Of a DNA stretch of 64,000 bases, positions 51,258 to 59,168 are shown in pieces. Each line of letters opens with the position of its first letter. The stretch's first letter is position 1. The translations under genes and the position numbers were made by a program. A model generated the notes under the pieces. That model did no database searches. It was given only the letters and a program-made list of their open reading frames with translations, and had not been told where the DNA came from. The stretch comes from Nocardia suismassiliense (GTDB taxonomy: Bacteria; Actinomycetota; Actinomycetes; Mycobacteriales; Mycobacteriaceae). Location: positions 43,469 through 107,468 of the forward strand of contig NZ_LT985362.1 of NCBI RefSeq assembly GCF_900269665.1, written 5' to 3'.

Positions 51258-51668
51258 ATGTCGGCAGTGGAGATCTTGGGGAACTTCGCCGAGTTGGCCG
51301 TACACGTCGAGAAGGCCGGTGGATGCTTATCGGTCCAGATGTATGACCTGCGCGACCGGGTGCAGGCGGGCCGCCTCGACGACGGCCCGATCGGGCAGAT
51401 CAAGCACAACCTCGACCAGGCGGGGCTTGCGGCTACGACTTTGACTCGCCAGCAGTACGACTGGACCTTGGTCTACACCAGGCGTTCCCCGATCGGCCAG
51501 GTCATCCTCGCCGCGGCCGGCGGGTACGAGCACTCCGATGAGACCCTGCGAGCGGCGATCAAGACACTGGTCGACTCCGACACAGCGATGCAGTCGAGCG
51601 AACGCGAGGAGCTCGAGGGCCTTCGAGCCACCGTCGATCAGATCAAGGCACTGGTGTCGGCGGTTTGA
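51258..51668 (+). CDS. Hypothetical helical protein, 136 aa
   Basis: Starts at the ATG at 51258; the frame continues upstream through AT-rich regulatory DNA, so the longer version is unlikely. Predominantly helical, with I-L-G-N-F-A-E-L-A-V-H-V-E-K-A-G and a C-terminal R-E-E-L-E-G-L-R-A-T-V-D-Q-I-K-A-L coiled-coil-like end. No family recognised. Confidence 0.6.
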   Translation: MSAVEILGNFAELAVHVEKAGGCLSVQMYDLRDRVQAGRLDDGPIGQIKHNLDQAGLAATTLTRQQYDWTLVYTRRSPIGQVILAAAGGYEHSDETLRAAIKTLVDSDTAMQSSEREELEGLRATVDQIKALVSAV

Positions 51669-51713
51669 AATCCATTCTCGCCGCTTGAGCTGTCGTGGCA
51701 GTCACCGCCCTGG

Positions 51714-52091
51714 TCACTGTCCCTGGTCCCTGGACAGGCGCCTCTCGGCTTGGGCGAGCAGGTCCCGGACGTGCCGCACGGCTTCGGCATAGTCGGCATG
51801 GGTTGGCTCGGTGCCAGGTCCGCCACGCTGTTGGGCAGCCTTCTCGGCGTGGACACAAACCTCGGTCTCGGCCTCATGTTCCAAAATCCGCTGGGCCTCG
51901 GCCGCTCGTTCCCGGGCCGCTTCATCTGGGTGTTCGTTCTCCCACCGGCGCAGATGATGTAGCTCGTCGTGTAGCAGCCGGTCACGGCATGCCTTGGCAA
52001 TCCATTCGTCCACGGAAGTTTCGCCAGCAGCGTTGCGCACCAAAGCCAGCAGGCTGTCGTCCAAGGGCACGGCAATAGTGGTGGTGGCCAT
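51714..52091 (-). CDS. Antitoxin-like small DNA-binding protein
   Basis: A 125-aa protein. The first ~45 residues (A-T-T-T-I-A-V-P-L-D-D-S-L-L-A-L-V-R-N-A-A, T-S-V-D-E-W-I-A-K-A-C) resemble the ribbon-helix-helix part of CopG/VapB-type antitoxins; the rest is a long charged helix (E-A-A-R-E-R-A-A-E-A-Q-R-I-L-E-H-E). No toxin partner is evident; the adjacent 55-aa gene is a candidate. Confidence 0.6.
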   Translation of the reverse strand: MATTTIAVPLDDSLLALVRNAAGETSVDEWIAKACRDRLLHDELHHLRRWENEHPDEAARERAAEAQRILEHEAETEVCVHAEKAAQQRGGPGTEPTHADYAEAVRHVRDLLAQAERRLSRDQGQ

Positions 52092-52148
52092 GCAAACACG
52101 ATACGAGTACCGGTCGGATTGCTGGCAGAAAACCAGCTCAGGCTGATG

Positions 52149-52316
52149 TCAGTGCAGTGCGGCCCGGACCGGTTCGGCGGCCGCGCGTGATTCACCGCGG
52201 CGGCGTTGGAATTCGATGAGGGTGCTGAGCGGGATCGGGCCGAAACAGCGTGTTGCCCATACTTCGGGATCGATCAGCTCGGCCAGCTCTGACACTGTTG
52301 GCAGGGGTCGACGCAT
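52149..52316 (-). CDS. Small hypothetical protein, 55 aa
   Basis: ATG at 52316. The peptide has V-S-E-L-A-E-L-I-D-P-E-V-W-A-T-R and E-F-Q-R-R-R-G-E-S-R, helical and with good codon bias. It lies 57 bases upstream of the antitoxin-like gene on the same strand. Function unknown. Confidence 0.45.
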   Translation of the reverse strand: MRRPLPTVSELAELIDPEVWATRCFGPIPLSTLIEFQRRRGESRAAAEPVRAALH

Positions 52317-52774
52317 CTGAATCCTTCCGTCCGGGTCTCGCTTGGGGCGCGACTCATATTGTTCGGGATCTGCTCAATCCGCGCGCGGCCCAAAGGTGTT
52401 GGACGGTACTCGCCGCCCGCGGCCGGTCAAGTAACTGCGCATCGTTGGGAGTGGCGGGTTCCGGTGCAGTGATGCGAGTTGCCATATGGGTCAGAGTCTT
52501 CTCTGCTGCTTCAACGTGGATTCGTCGGTTGCGATATGGAAGAGGCCTCTTCGGGAGCGCTGGCACGCACGGCACCGACCCCGTGCGAAACAGTTAACTG
52601 TCTGTCACCCAGTCGAACGCAGCCCGAACGTAAACCGCCATGCGCGCTAGGAAGATTTCGTTGTGGTCGTGTGGTGTCCGACAGCTGGTGTGGGTTGGGG
52701 GTCCGGTGCGAGTTGTGAGCCGTTAGCGTGCGCCTGAATCGGAAAGGTGGTGCTGATGATGATGGCTGTCCGGG
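52317..52774. other. Divergent spacer
   Basis: About 460 bases. A 43-codon leftward frame from 52485 is possible but lacks a ribosome site. Otherwise nothing seen. Confidence 0.35.
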
Positions 52775-53335
52775 ATGTTCTCGCGGCCCATGCGGGCCCT
52801 GGATGTTTACAGTTGGTGGCGATGGGGTGTGGTGGTTGAGGTGGGGTTGCGCAGAAATCGTGTGCAGTACAGCGGTTCCAGTTCCGCGACGTTCAATCGG
52901 CGGTACTCAGTCGAGGACGGCTTCGCCCGTGTGGCTTCGGGGCGTGATTCGCCGCGGTTCGGTGTGTGGTGCAACCCGGTAGAACGACAGATCGTCTCCT
53001 ATGACCGTGGCAAACTCGAGACAACCACCTGTGACACCGATGCGGAACTGGCCGCTGAGCTGCGCGGTGCCAAGGCGGCGAACGCTCACCACGGGTGGGG
53101 TCCCACCCACATCGACGTTCGGGGCAGCGAGGAGCTTGCTCAGCGTTTCCTCGACCTGGGCGTGGGTGAGTTGCTGGACGCGATGGAGCCTTCGCCGGTG
53201 GCGGAGTCGGTGGCCGCGGCCGTGGTGGCGCGACCGCTCGGCGGCGGGGCAGGGCCAGCGGTGCCCGATGTTGCTGCCGCCGAACTCGATTCCGCGACGC
53301 TGGAATCCGACGTGGGCCCGGGCGGCGCACCGTGA
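52775..53335 (+). CDS. Hypothetical protein whose 3' end is duplicated downstream
   Basis: Up to 186 aa; the true start may be later (ATG at 52790 or GTG at 52829). It has R-R-N-R-V-Q-Y-S-G-S-S-S-A-T-F-N-R-R-Y and G-W-G-P-T-H-I-D-V-R-G-S-E-E-L, then an Ala/Pro-rich tail, P-S-P-V-A-E-S-V-A-A-A-V-V-A-R-P, whose DNA recurs at ~53609-53760. GTGA overlap with the next gene. Confidence 0.5.
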   Translation: MFSRPMRALDVYSWWRWGVVVEVGLRRNRVQYSGSSSATFNRRYSVEDGFARVASGRDSPRFGVWCNPVERQIVSYDRGKLETTTCDTDAELAAELRGAKAANAHHGWGPTHIDVRGSEELAQRFLDLGVGELLDAMEPSPVAESVAAAVVARPLGGGAGPAVPDVAAAELDSATLESDVGPGGAP

Positions 53336-53373
53336 ACGCCGTGGGTGCGACGGCGCCACAGGAGCCGGTGTGC
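53160..53373 (+). repeat. Duplicated gene tail, copy 1
   Basis: The 3' end of the previous gene and the first bases of the next one, repeated at 53609-53873 with very high identity over the first ~145 bases. Confidence 0.75.
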
Positions 53374-53562
53374 ACAAAGGAGCTGCGGGTGCCCGCATTC
53401 ATGACCCTCGACGGTCTGGACGATCTTCATCTGGTGTGCCACACAGCCGCTGGGCACAAGGGTAAACATCGGCAGGTCAGTGCGGCGGGTGATGTCATCG
53501 AATGGTCCATGTCGGGACCTGAGGCGAGTGGTGAGGGCGGCATCGACGGCCCGTCGTTGTAG
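53332..53562 (+). CDS. Small hypothetical protein, 76 aa
   Basis: Starts with the GTG overlapping the preceding stop. It has V-P-A-F-M-T-L-D-G-L-D-D-L-H-L-V-C-H and a charged end. Its first bases are also present in the duplicated segment at ~53830. Unknown. Confidence 0.5.
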   Translation: MNAVGATAPQEPVCTKELRVPAFMTLDGLDDLHLVCHTAAGHKGKHRQVSAAGDVIEWSMSGPEASGEGGIDGPSL

Positions 53563-53581
53563 CCGTTTGCACTGAACGGCT

Positions 53582-53971
53582 GTGCGTAGGTCAGTCAATG
53601 AACTGGGCGTGGATGAGTTGCCGGGTGCGCAGGAGCCTTCGCCGGTGGCGGAGTCGGTGGCCGCGGCCGTGGTGGCGCGACCGCTCGGCGGCACGGCAGG
53701 GCCAGCGGTGCCCGATGTTGCTGCCGCCGAAGTCGATTCCGCGACGCTGGAATCCGAGCGCAGGTGTCACCGGGACCAGGCGCGCCTACCCGGGCCCGGG
53801 CAATGCGCCGTGAGCGCCCGACGATGCGGCGCGAACGCCATTGGCGCGACGGCGCCGTGGGAACCAGTGTGTATTTGTACGTCGTTGGCTGCCCGGCGTC
53901 GTGTCAACGTTGGTGAGTACCACAGCCACAAACCACCCCAATCAACTGCACGGGAAGGGCAATTACGATGA
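53582..53971 (+). pseudogene. Duplicated, rearranged gene tail
   Basis: A frame that contains a second copy of P-S-P-V-A-E-S-V-A-A-A-V-V-A-R-P-L-G-G and L-E-S-E, then unrelated sequence. The DNA from 53609 to 53873 matches 53160-53373. There is no N-terminal domain, so I read it as a remnant. Confidence 0.6.
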
Positions 53972-54027
53972 ACGCCAACATATTTGGTGTCGAGGATCTG
54001 ATCGGCTCCGCCGATGCCTCCCAGTGA
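53968..54027 (+). CDS. Possible 19-aa leader peptide
   Basis: ATG at 53968 with AAGGG about 10 bases upstream; reads M-N-A-N-I-F-G-V-E-D-L-I-G-S-A and stops 24 bases before the next gene. Could be a translational leader for the 123-aa gene. Confidence 0.3.
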   Translation: MNANIFGVEDLIGSADASQ

Positions 54028-54051
54028 CCGACCGACCGGAGATTTCTGACC

Positions 54052-54423
54052 ATGACGACCCCCAGCCCCCTCATGTTCGCAGTCATCGCCACGAAAGCCG
54101 GCGGGCTCGATCGCAACGCCACCGCGCAGTTCTCCGACATCGGGCGTGCCGACGCTTACGCGGCGAACTTGACCGAGTCCGGCGAATACGGCCCACACGC
54201 CGTCGAGGTCACTGTCGCGCCCCCGCCCGACCCAGGACCGTGGACCGAAGTCACCGCCACCACCCACACTGGCAGCATCGATCGGGCCGCCACCGCCCGG
54301 TTCGTCAGCGAGAACCGCGCCGCTGACTACGCCCATACCCTGACCGAGTCCGGCAACTACGCACCAGGCGACGTGCGGGTGACACTGCTGTATCACCCTG
54401 CCCAACAGGCCGCCGTAAACTGA
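54052..54423 (+). CDS. Two-repeat small protein, 123 aa
   Basis: Two tandem copies of a ~50-residue unit: G-L-D-R-N-A-T-A-Q-F-S-D...L-T-E-S-G-E-Y-G-P-H and S-I-D-R-A-A-T-A-R-F-V-S...L-T-E-S-G-N-Y-A-P-G. Each is a beta-alpha-beta type unit with the helix R-A-D-A-Y-A-A-N-L. Start ATG at 54052 preceded by CGGAG. Function unknown. Confidence 0.6.
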   Translation: MTTPSPLMFAVIATKAGGLDRNATAQFSDIGRADAYAANLTESGEYGPHAVEVTVAPPPDPGPWTEVTATTHTGSIDRAATARFVSENRAADYAHTLTESGNYAPGDVRVTLLYHPAQQAAVN

Positions 54424-54725
54424 ATTGTTGCTGCCGCCATATCCGGGCCGATGAGGGTATAGGCCTGCTGCGGCGCCGAGCGGTCGTAACGCCTCACGGT
54501 TTGCAGGTGCAGGTCATGGAGGGTATCGAGCATGAACGCTGACCATGCGATGGCGCGTGCGGCGGGGACGTCGCCATGGTCGTGCGCGTCATCGGCACTG
54601 TCGCAATAGGCGGCAACGTGGGCCTTGCCTGGATACCGGTTCGGACGGACTGAGACGGGAATCGGCGCTGGGGCTAGGCCTGGGTATGGGACCGGTGTGA
54701 GGGTGTCCGCGGGCGCGAGTTTGTG
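54424..54725. other. Convergent spacer
   Basis: About 300 bases between converging genes. No clear gene. Confidence 0.35.
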
Positions 54726-56000
54726 TCAGGCGTTCGAATTTCCGGGCTGTGCGGCTTCCGCCCGCGCACCGGCTCTGACTGCGCGCGAGCTGGCGTGCTG
54801 GGGGGTCTCAGCGAGAGCTGATTCGATCCTCTCGACGGCAGTCTCCAACATGTCTGCGGTGGAGAGCATGTTCGAGGACAGACTGCGCAGCGCCGCCACG
54901 CGGTCTAGGACAGAGCAGGTGACGAGTGTTTGACCAACATCCCTATCGAGGTGAGCCTGACTGCGATGGTGGGCGAGCTGCCCGGAGGCCGCGGATGAGA
55001 CTTTGCGAGACGAGGCTGAACCGGGTGCGGCGAATAGCGTGAGCTGCTGGGAGATCTCGGGTGCAGGCGGTGGGCAGGGCTGTTGTTGGCGGTCTGAGGG
55101 CTCGATCGCCTTCACGGCCAGGGGTGAAGTGAGTTGTCGGTTGAGCGCGGAGATCACGGTGTTGGCGACGGTATCGGCGTCATCGGTCGAACTGCACACG
55201 ACATCGTCGACCGTGATCGTCGGCAGCGGATGTTCGCGAATCCGGATGACGAGGTGTCCGGATTCGGTGAGGTCGGCGGTCTTGAGTCGGTCGTACAGCT
55301 CACGCTCAGCGTGCCAGTAGGCGCCGTCGTACTCCATTACGATCGGCACCTTACCGGGCAGCAACATGTCGACTCGCCACGGCCGTTGGCGTCGTTTGCC
55401 AGGGGCACCCGGGATCCGATCGATGCTGGGCGCGGCCAGCAGGGCCGGTAATCGTTGTTGCAGCGCAAGGAATATCTCCTGCTCGCGCCGAGACACCCCT
55501 CTCTTTCCGCAGCGCGGACATCCCGTCCCGGCGACATGCCGGTTGTGAATCGAGGTTCGCCACCGGTGCCCGTCGGTGCGCACGCACCGCCACCAGACGC
55601 TGTGACGATCGCCCACGTCGGCGTACTCCATCAAATCCGCAGGATTGTCAGGATGAGAGTTGTCGTACTCGCCCACCAGGTCCGGGCGCAGGTAGGCGAC
55701 CATCTGGGTCTGGTAGGGGCGGATCCAGGCGCCGCCGCTGAGTTGGGCAATCCATTCCGCTCGGGCGCGCGCCAAACGAATCTTCTGCTGTTGGTGCCAA
55801 GGGGCGTAGTCCTCGACAGGCAGTTGAGTGCGTGCCTCGGCCAGGAACGTCTCGCACAGCAAGTGCTCCTGTTCGCAGAGCCACTCGATCGCGGAGGCGT
55901 GATCGGTGGCGATCCTTCCCGCGCTGTCGACCGAATCGCCCGGCGGTGGGGTCGACGTCGGCGTCGTTGGTGCGGGAGCGGGCGCGGGGGTGAGATCCAT
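54726..56000 (-). CDS. Zinc-ribbon / Vsr-like endonuclease
   Basis: A 424-aa protein from the ATG at 56000. After a Pro/Thr-rich N-terminus comes a helical part, then a treble-clef zinc ribbon (S-V-W-W-R-C-V-R-T-D-G-H-R-W...G-T-G-C-P-R-C-G-K-R, ~145-180) of the DUF4379 type. It is followed by a Vsr/homing-type nuclease domain: S-R-R-E-Q-E-I-F, W-R-V-D-M-L-L-P, V-M-E-Y-D-G-A-Y-W-H and H-L-V-I-R-I-R-E. The D...E-x-D-G-x-Y-W-H pattern is the active site type. The C-terminal 130 residues are unassigned. Likely cuts DNA; restriction or defence is plausible. Confidence 0.7.
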   Translation of the reverse strand: MDLTPAPAPAPTTPTSTPPPGDSVDSAGRIATDHASAIEWLCEQEHLLCETFLAEARTQLPVEDYAPWHQQQKIRLARARAEWIAQLSGGAWIRPYQTQMVAYLRPDLVGEYDNSHPDNPADLMEYADVGDRHSVWWRCVRTDGHRWRTSIHNRHVAGTGCPRCGKRGVSRREQEIFLALQQRLPALLAAPSIDRIPGAPGKRRQRPWRVDMLLPGKVPIVMEYDGAYWHAERELYDRLKTADLTESGHLVIRIREHPLPTITVDDVVCSSTDDADTVANTVISALNRQLTSPLAVKAIEPSDRQQQPCPPPAPEISQQLTLFAAPGSASSRKVSSAASGQLAHHRSQAHLDRDVGQTLVTCSVLDRVAALRSLSSNMLSTADMLETAVERIESALAETPQHASSRAVRAGARAEAAQPGNSNA

Positions 56001-56357
56001 GGCGGTCTCGATCCTGCGTTGGCCGCCGCACCGGCCGGTGTCTATCTCCCACTGGCGGTGTGGAATTCGCTGCCCCGTGCGAGAAGTTCGCTGGCGGTCA
56101 CGGCGGCCTTGGGCACGACCGGGAGCGATGCGGAGCCGGGCAGCGGTCACCAGGTCATAGAGCAAGTGCGGCGCGATCGACACCTCAGGTGTGTTGGCGG
56201 GGAGATGAGTTCGTCGCCGTGTCCTAGGGCCGGCATCCCACCGTGCTGGACCCTCCCCGCCGGTCCACCACATGGCGCCCCGGGTCAGCAACCGTGGCCG
56301 CGACCGCGGCTACAGCTGCTGACCGGGGGAGCGGTGACCGTGGCAGGAGAGGGTGAA
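56001..56357. other. Divergent spacer
   Basis: About 360 bases between the leftward nuclease and a rightward small gene. The nuclease reading frame runs on upstream here, but without coding character. Confidence 0.35.
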
Positions 56358-56720
56358 ATGCCAAGTCTGAAACAACAATTCGCGGACACCATCGGCGAAC
56401 TGCGACGGCTCGGCCACCAACCCGCCGCCAAAGCGGTCGCCGAATTGCGTGAACGCCTCGAACAACTCGATCACCAGCGCTGCACGATCACCGACCGCGG
56501 CGAACACGACGAGTTGTCCAAACTCGGCGATCAGGCCCGTGGTCTGCTGATCCACGCCTACTCTCGCGCCGAGGTCGGCCGCAGCGTCGCGAAAGCCGCA
56601 CGAGATCGCCAGATCCACGACGTGCTGAACCCGACGATCCTGAGCCCGCAGCACGACACCGTCCCCGAGATCGAAGCAGCGGAACTCGAATGGGACGTGC
56701 TCGACGAGTTCGAGCGATAG
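56358..56720 (+). CDS. Small helical protein, paralogue of 60187-60543
   Basis: A 120-aa protein; ATG at 56358 has AGGAG upstream. It has L-K-Q-Q-F-A-D-T-I-G-E-L-R-R-L-G and the signature E-L-S-K-L-G-D-Q-A-R-G-L-L-I-H-A-Y-S-R-A. The same signature occurs in the 118-aa protein at 60187. All-helical with a charged C-terminus. Unknown function. Confidence 0.65.
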   Translation: MPSLKQQFADTIGELRRLGHQPAAKAVAELRERLEQLDHQRCTITDRGEHDELSKLGDQARGLLIHAYSRAEVGRSVAKAARDRQIHDVLNPTILSPQHDTVPEIEAAELEWDVLDEFER

Positions 56721-57191
56721 ATCGACGAATAGGGTTGTGGTGCGACGGGTCCGGGCGGGGGTGGCTCTTCGCGCTGTGGGGGCCGTCGCCAACTGAGCCG
56801 AGGCTCCGTCGCAGTGGCCGCCGAGACGTCGACCGTGACCGTCCAGGGCCGACCTCGTGCTGCCGGGCTGGTCGCGGTGGCCTCGACGGCACGCAGGGTG
56901 CGGGGCTTGTAGACGCCCTCGATCGTTGGGCATTGGGGGAACCTTTTGGATCGGGGTCTGCGGCCCTCTGCGGCCTGCACCCGCTCATGGGGCTGGCGAA
57001 CGAGCTGCGTGGTCGCAAATGGGTTGTGTTGTTGCGGTAGAGGATTCGAGGTCAGTGGCCGTGCGGGGTGCGGCTACGGGCGTGCTGGCTGATGCTTTCA
57101 GGCTTAGCTCGCATCTGGGTCCGCTCCGTTGGTTGTCGATGGACCGGAACGTCTGGCTGTGGCGGTGGTGGTCGTGCGAGCCGGGTTGACT
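56721..57191. other. Spacer with non-convincing frames
   Basis: About 470 bases upstream of the dyad operator. A 116-codon frame ending at 57040 includes a plausible C-terminal stretch but no start; it may be a remnant of a gene. Confidence 0.35.
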
Positions 57192-57215
57192 CTATCGTTT
57201 CTCGATACATATCAT
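57186..57215 (+). promoter_or_regulatory. Sigma-A-like promoter inside the dyad
   Basis: TTGACT, 18 bases, TATCAT. The -10 lies in the inner arm of the dyad operator at 57192-57242, so operator binding would block it. It precedes the 57248 start by about 33 bases. Confidence 0.6.
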
Positions 57216-57242
57216 TTTCCGATATGTATCGGTAAGCGATAG
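57192..57242. promoter_or_regulatory. Nested dyad operator
   Basis: Outer arms CTATCG and CGATAG, inner arms CGATACATATC and GATATGTATCG around ATTTTCC. Spaced symmetrically over 51 bases. Very AT-rich for this genome. It covers the promoter of the membrane protein/XRE pair and is probably the autoregulatory site of that XRE protein. Confidence 0.8.
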
Positions 57243-57247
57243 GGGAC

Positions 57248-57856
57248 ATGGTGGTCGATCACGATCGTGACGAACCAGAACTGCGGCGGTTGAGCCTGCC
57301 TTTATGGCCGGGAGCCGATCTCCGCGGGCGGTGTCGTCTCGGCTGGCTTGCAGGGGTGGCGACGATGTTCGCCGTGTTGGCGCTGCCGGTCTGGTACACG
57401 CTGGAAAGCATTGTGTGGCCGTCGGTGTGGGTGCGCTCGGATATCTGGGTGGACGGGCGGCGGGTGGAGAAAATGCAGGTCAGTTTGCAGGGGGCGGAGT
57501 GGCTTCAGCGGGTGGAGGTGGCTGCGCCGGGGGTAATCCTGATGCTGTTCGCGGCGGTGCCGGGCTATCTGCTGATCCGGATACTCCTCTTCGGCGAGCT
57601 GTCTGGTGAGGCCTTCTCCGAGGAGATCATCGCTGTGATCGCGAGGGCGCGGCGCTGGATTCTGGTAGCGGCCGTGGTCTTCGCGGTGTCGTGGATTGTG
57701 TGCGCGTGGCTGCTGAGCAGGGACATGGGTGCTCGGGTTTCGCCGCCATCGGATGTGTTGCTGATCGTGTTCATGGTGGCTGTGGCCGCTGAGATCTATT
57801 CGGTTCTCGCGCCGGTCGGGCGCCGCTTGCGCGATGAGCTAGACGAGGTGGTGTGA
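57248..57856 (+). CDS. Four-helix membrane protein (DUF2975-like)
   Basis: A 202-aa protein; AGGGG lies 2 bases from the ATG. About four membrane helices (~32-52, ~92-113, ~137-157, ~172-190). Position directly before a small XRE gene and the fold pattern suggest the DUF2975 plus YozG-type regulator arrangement. Its role may be sensing or modulating the regulator at the membrane. Confidence 0.6.
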   Translation: MVVDHDRDEPELRRLSLPLWPGADLRGRCRLGWLAGVATMFAVLALPVWYTLESIVWPSVWVRSDIWVDGRRVEKMQVSLQGAEWLQRVEVAAPGVILMLFAAVPGYLLIRILLFGELSGEAFSEEIIAVIARARRWILVAAVVFAVSWIVCAWLLSRDMGARVSPPSDVLLIVFMVAVAAEIYSVLAPVGRRLRDELDEVV

Positions 57857-57857
57857 G

Positions 57858-58169
57858 ATGGCGGCCGAGGACGGTCCACGTATCGAGGTCCGGTTGGAGC
57901 AGATGCGACAGCGTCGGAATATCACGATGGCGGAGCTGGCCCGCCGAGTCGGTATCACCGAGCCGAATCTGTACGCGCTGCGACGTGGCTCGAAAAAAGC
58001 GATCCGGTTTCCGACACTGACCATGCTGTGTCAGGAATTGGATTGCACGGTAGGTGAATTGCTGGTCTACATCCCCGGATCACCGACACAGCAGGCCGCG
58101 CCCCGGGACCGCGCCACTGCGGAGATTGGCGAGCAGCAGCGAGAACAGCAGATCGAAGCTATCGGATGA
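57858..58169 (+). CDS. XRE/YozG-like small regulator
   Basis: A 103-aa protein. HTH at ~12-65: L-E-Q-M-R-Q-R-R-N-I-T-M-A-E-L-A-R-R-V-G, T-E-P-N-L-Y-A-L-R-R-G, L-D-C-T-V-G-E-L-L. One base after the membrane protein gene stop, so co-transcribed. Likely binds the dyad at 57192-57242. Confidence 0.8.
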   Translation: MAAEDGPRIEVRLEQMRQRRNITMAELARRVGITEPNLYALRRGSKKAIRFPTLTMLCQELDCTVGELLVYIPGSPTQQAAPRDRATAEIGEQQREQQIEAIG

Positions 58170-58873
58170 ACAATCACAACGCAGAGGTAGCCGTGAGTGA
58201 GCTGGCAGATCCCGCGATCCCCAAAGCGGTGCGCTCGTGGATCCGTGACTTTCGGGAGGTGGGCCTTGAACCCGAGGTCGAACACATCGGGCGGCGCTGG
58301 CGTCTGTCGGTCACCACCGAGCATGCGGCGACCGAGCTGTGGCTTAAGCGAACACCCTCGGGCAGCTGGAAATGGGCGGACGCCTCACTCACCGTCGACG
58401 GCGAGCCCCGGCCCCTGGCGCACGATGCGGCCGACCTGGCCCGGATCTTCCGCGAAGCAAATCAGGCGAGCGAACGCGTGCAGGCCGATCCGATGCCACC
58501 ACCGTGCGCGCCGGACTCGGCCCCGCCGCGTGTGCAGCAGGAGTACTGGGCCCTAGTGCGCCACCTCGGGGATGAGACGCCGATCCAGCTGGGACGCGAC
58601 GGCAACCAGTGGTTCCTGGGCCTCGATGTAGGAGGGGCCGCGCTGCGGATGCGTTTCTGGCGCACCAGAACCGAGGGGCTGCTGATGCGCCTTCAGGTGA
58701 TTGTCGACGGCCGGGATCGCTCAGAGCAGGCCCGAGGTGACCTCGCGCAGGCACTACAGCTCATGAAGCCTGCCCAGGAGGCCGGGCCCGCCGATCCCGG
58801 CATGAATCCAGCCTCGGCTGCCCTCCCCTCGAGTTCCGCAGGCTCACGCAAAGGCACTGTCATGCGCAACTAG
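58166..58873 (+). CDS. Two-repeat hypothetical protein, 235 aa
   Basis: Coupled to the XRE gene by ATGA. Two related halves: G-R-R-W-R-L-S-V-T-T...A-S-L-T-V-D-G near residues 42-80 and N-Q-W-F-L-G-L-D-V...L-Q-V-I-V-D-G near 145-185. Possibly a regulator partner or immunity-type protein; unknown. Confidence 0.6.
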   Translation: MNNHNAEVAVSELADPAIPKAVRSWIRDFREVGLEPEVEHIGRRWRLSVTTEHAATELWLKRTPSGSWKWADASLTVDGEPRPLAHDAADLARIFREANQASERVQADPMPPPCAPDSAPPRVQQEYWALVRHLGDETPIQLGRDGNQWFLGLDVGGAALRMRFWRTRTEGLLMRLQVIVDGRDRSEQARGDLAQALQLMKPAQEAGPADPGMNPASAALPSSSAGSRKGTVMRN

Positions 58874-58967
58874 CGAGACCGGAACCGACCTCAACTGGCA
58901 CCGCTGGTGGGCTGGCCCCCGATGTTCCCCTCTTCTTGTTTGAGTTGCTCTGTTTACGGTGGCGCTC

Positions 58968-59168
58968 ATGAAGATCGGTCGAGATCGGCGCGTCTGGCGC
59001 GGCATTCCGCCCGGCGGCACGGACGGATACGAGGTCGTACTGGTCGATCCGCACGGCAAGTCGTTGCCGCCCCCAGCTCCGCCGGCTGTCCGCCTAGGGC
59101 CGAGATTCCACACCGGTGGTGTGGAATCCGGGTCGGCGGCGCGGATGCGGGACTACGTTTCGGTTTAG
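58968..59168 (+). pseudogene. Truncated gene head (partner of 62097-62426)
   Basis: Starts M-K-I-G-R-D-R-R-V-W-R-G-I-P-P-G-G-T-D-G and continues V-V-L-V-D-P-H-G-K-S-L-P, then departs into unrelated sequence. The same P-G-G-T-D-G-Y...V-V-L-V-D-P-H-G-K-S-L-P occurs at 62097-62170, followed there by the missing C-terminal part. The upstream bases (GCTGGCCCC, TTCCCCT, TTCTTGT) are shared too. So this is the 5' remnant of a duplicated gene. Confidence 0.65.
59105..59129. repeat. Inverted repeat GATTCCACACC-GGT-GGTGTGGAATC
   Basis: Perfect 11-bp arms around GGT, just inside the truncated gene head. It is the best copy of the TCCACAC/GTGTGGA motif that recurs near 36352, 41498 and 42360. Confidence 0.7.

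Noticed and set aside
56690..57189. Frames of 110-116 codons upstream of the dyad operator
   Set aside because: No plausible start and rich in Arg/Trp/Cys as expected for out-of-frame GC-rich DNA; at best a gene remnant.
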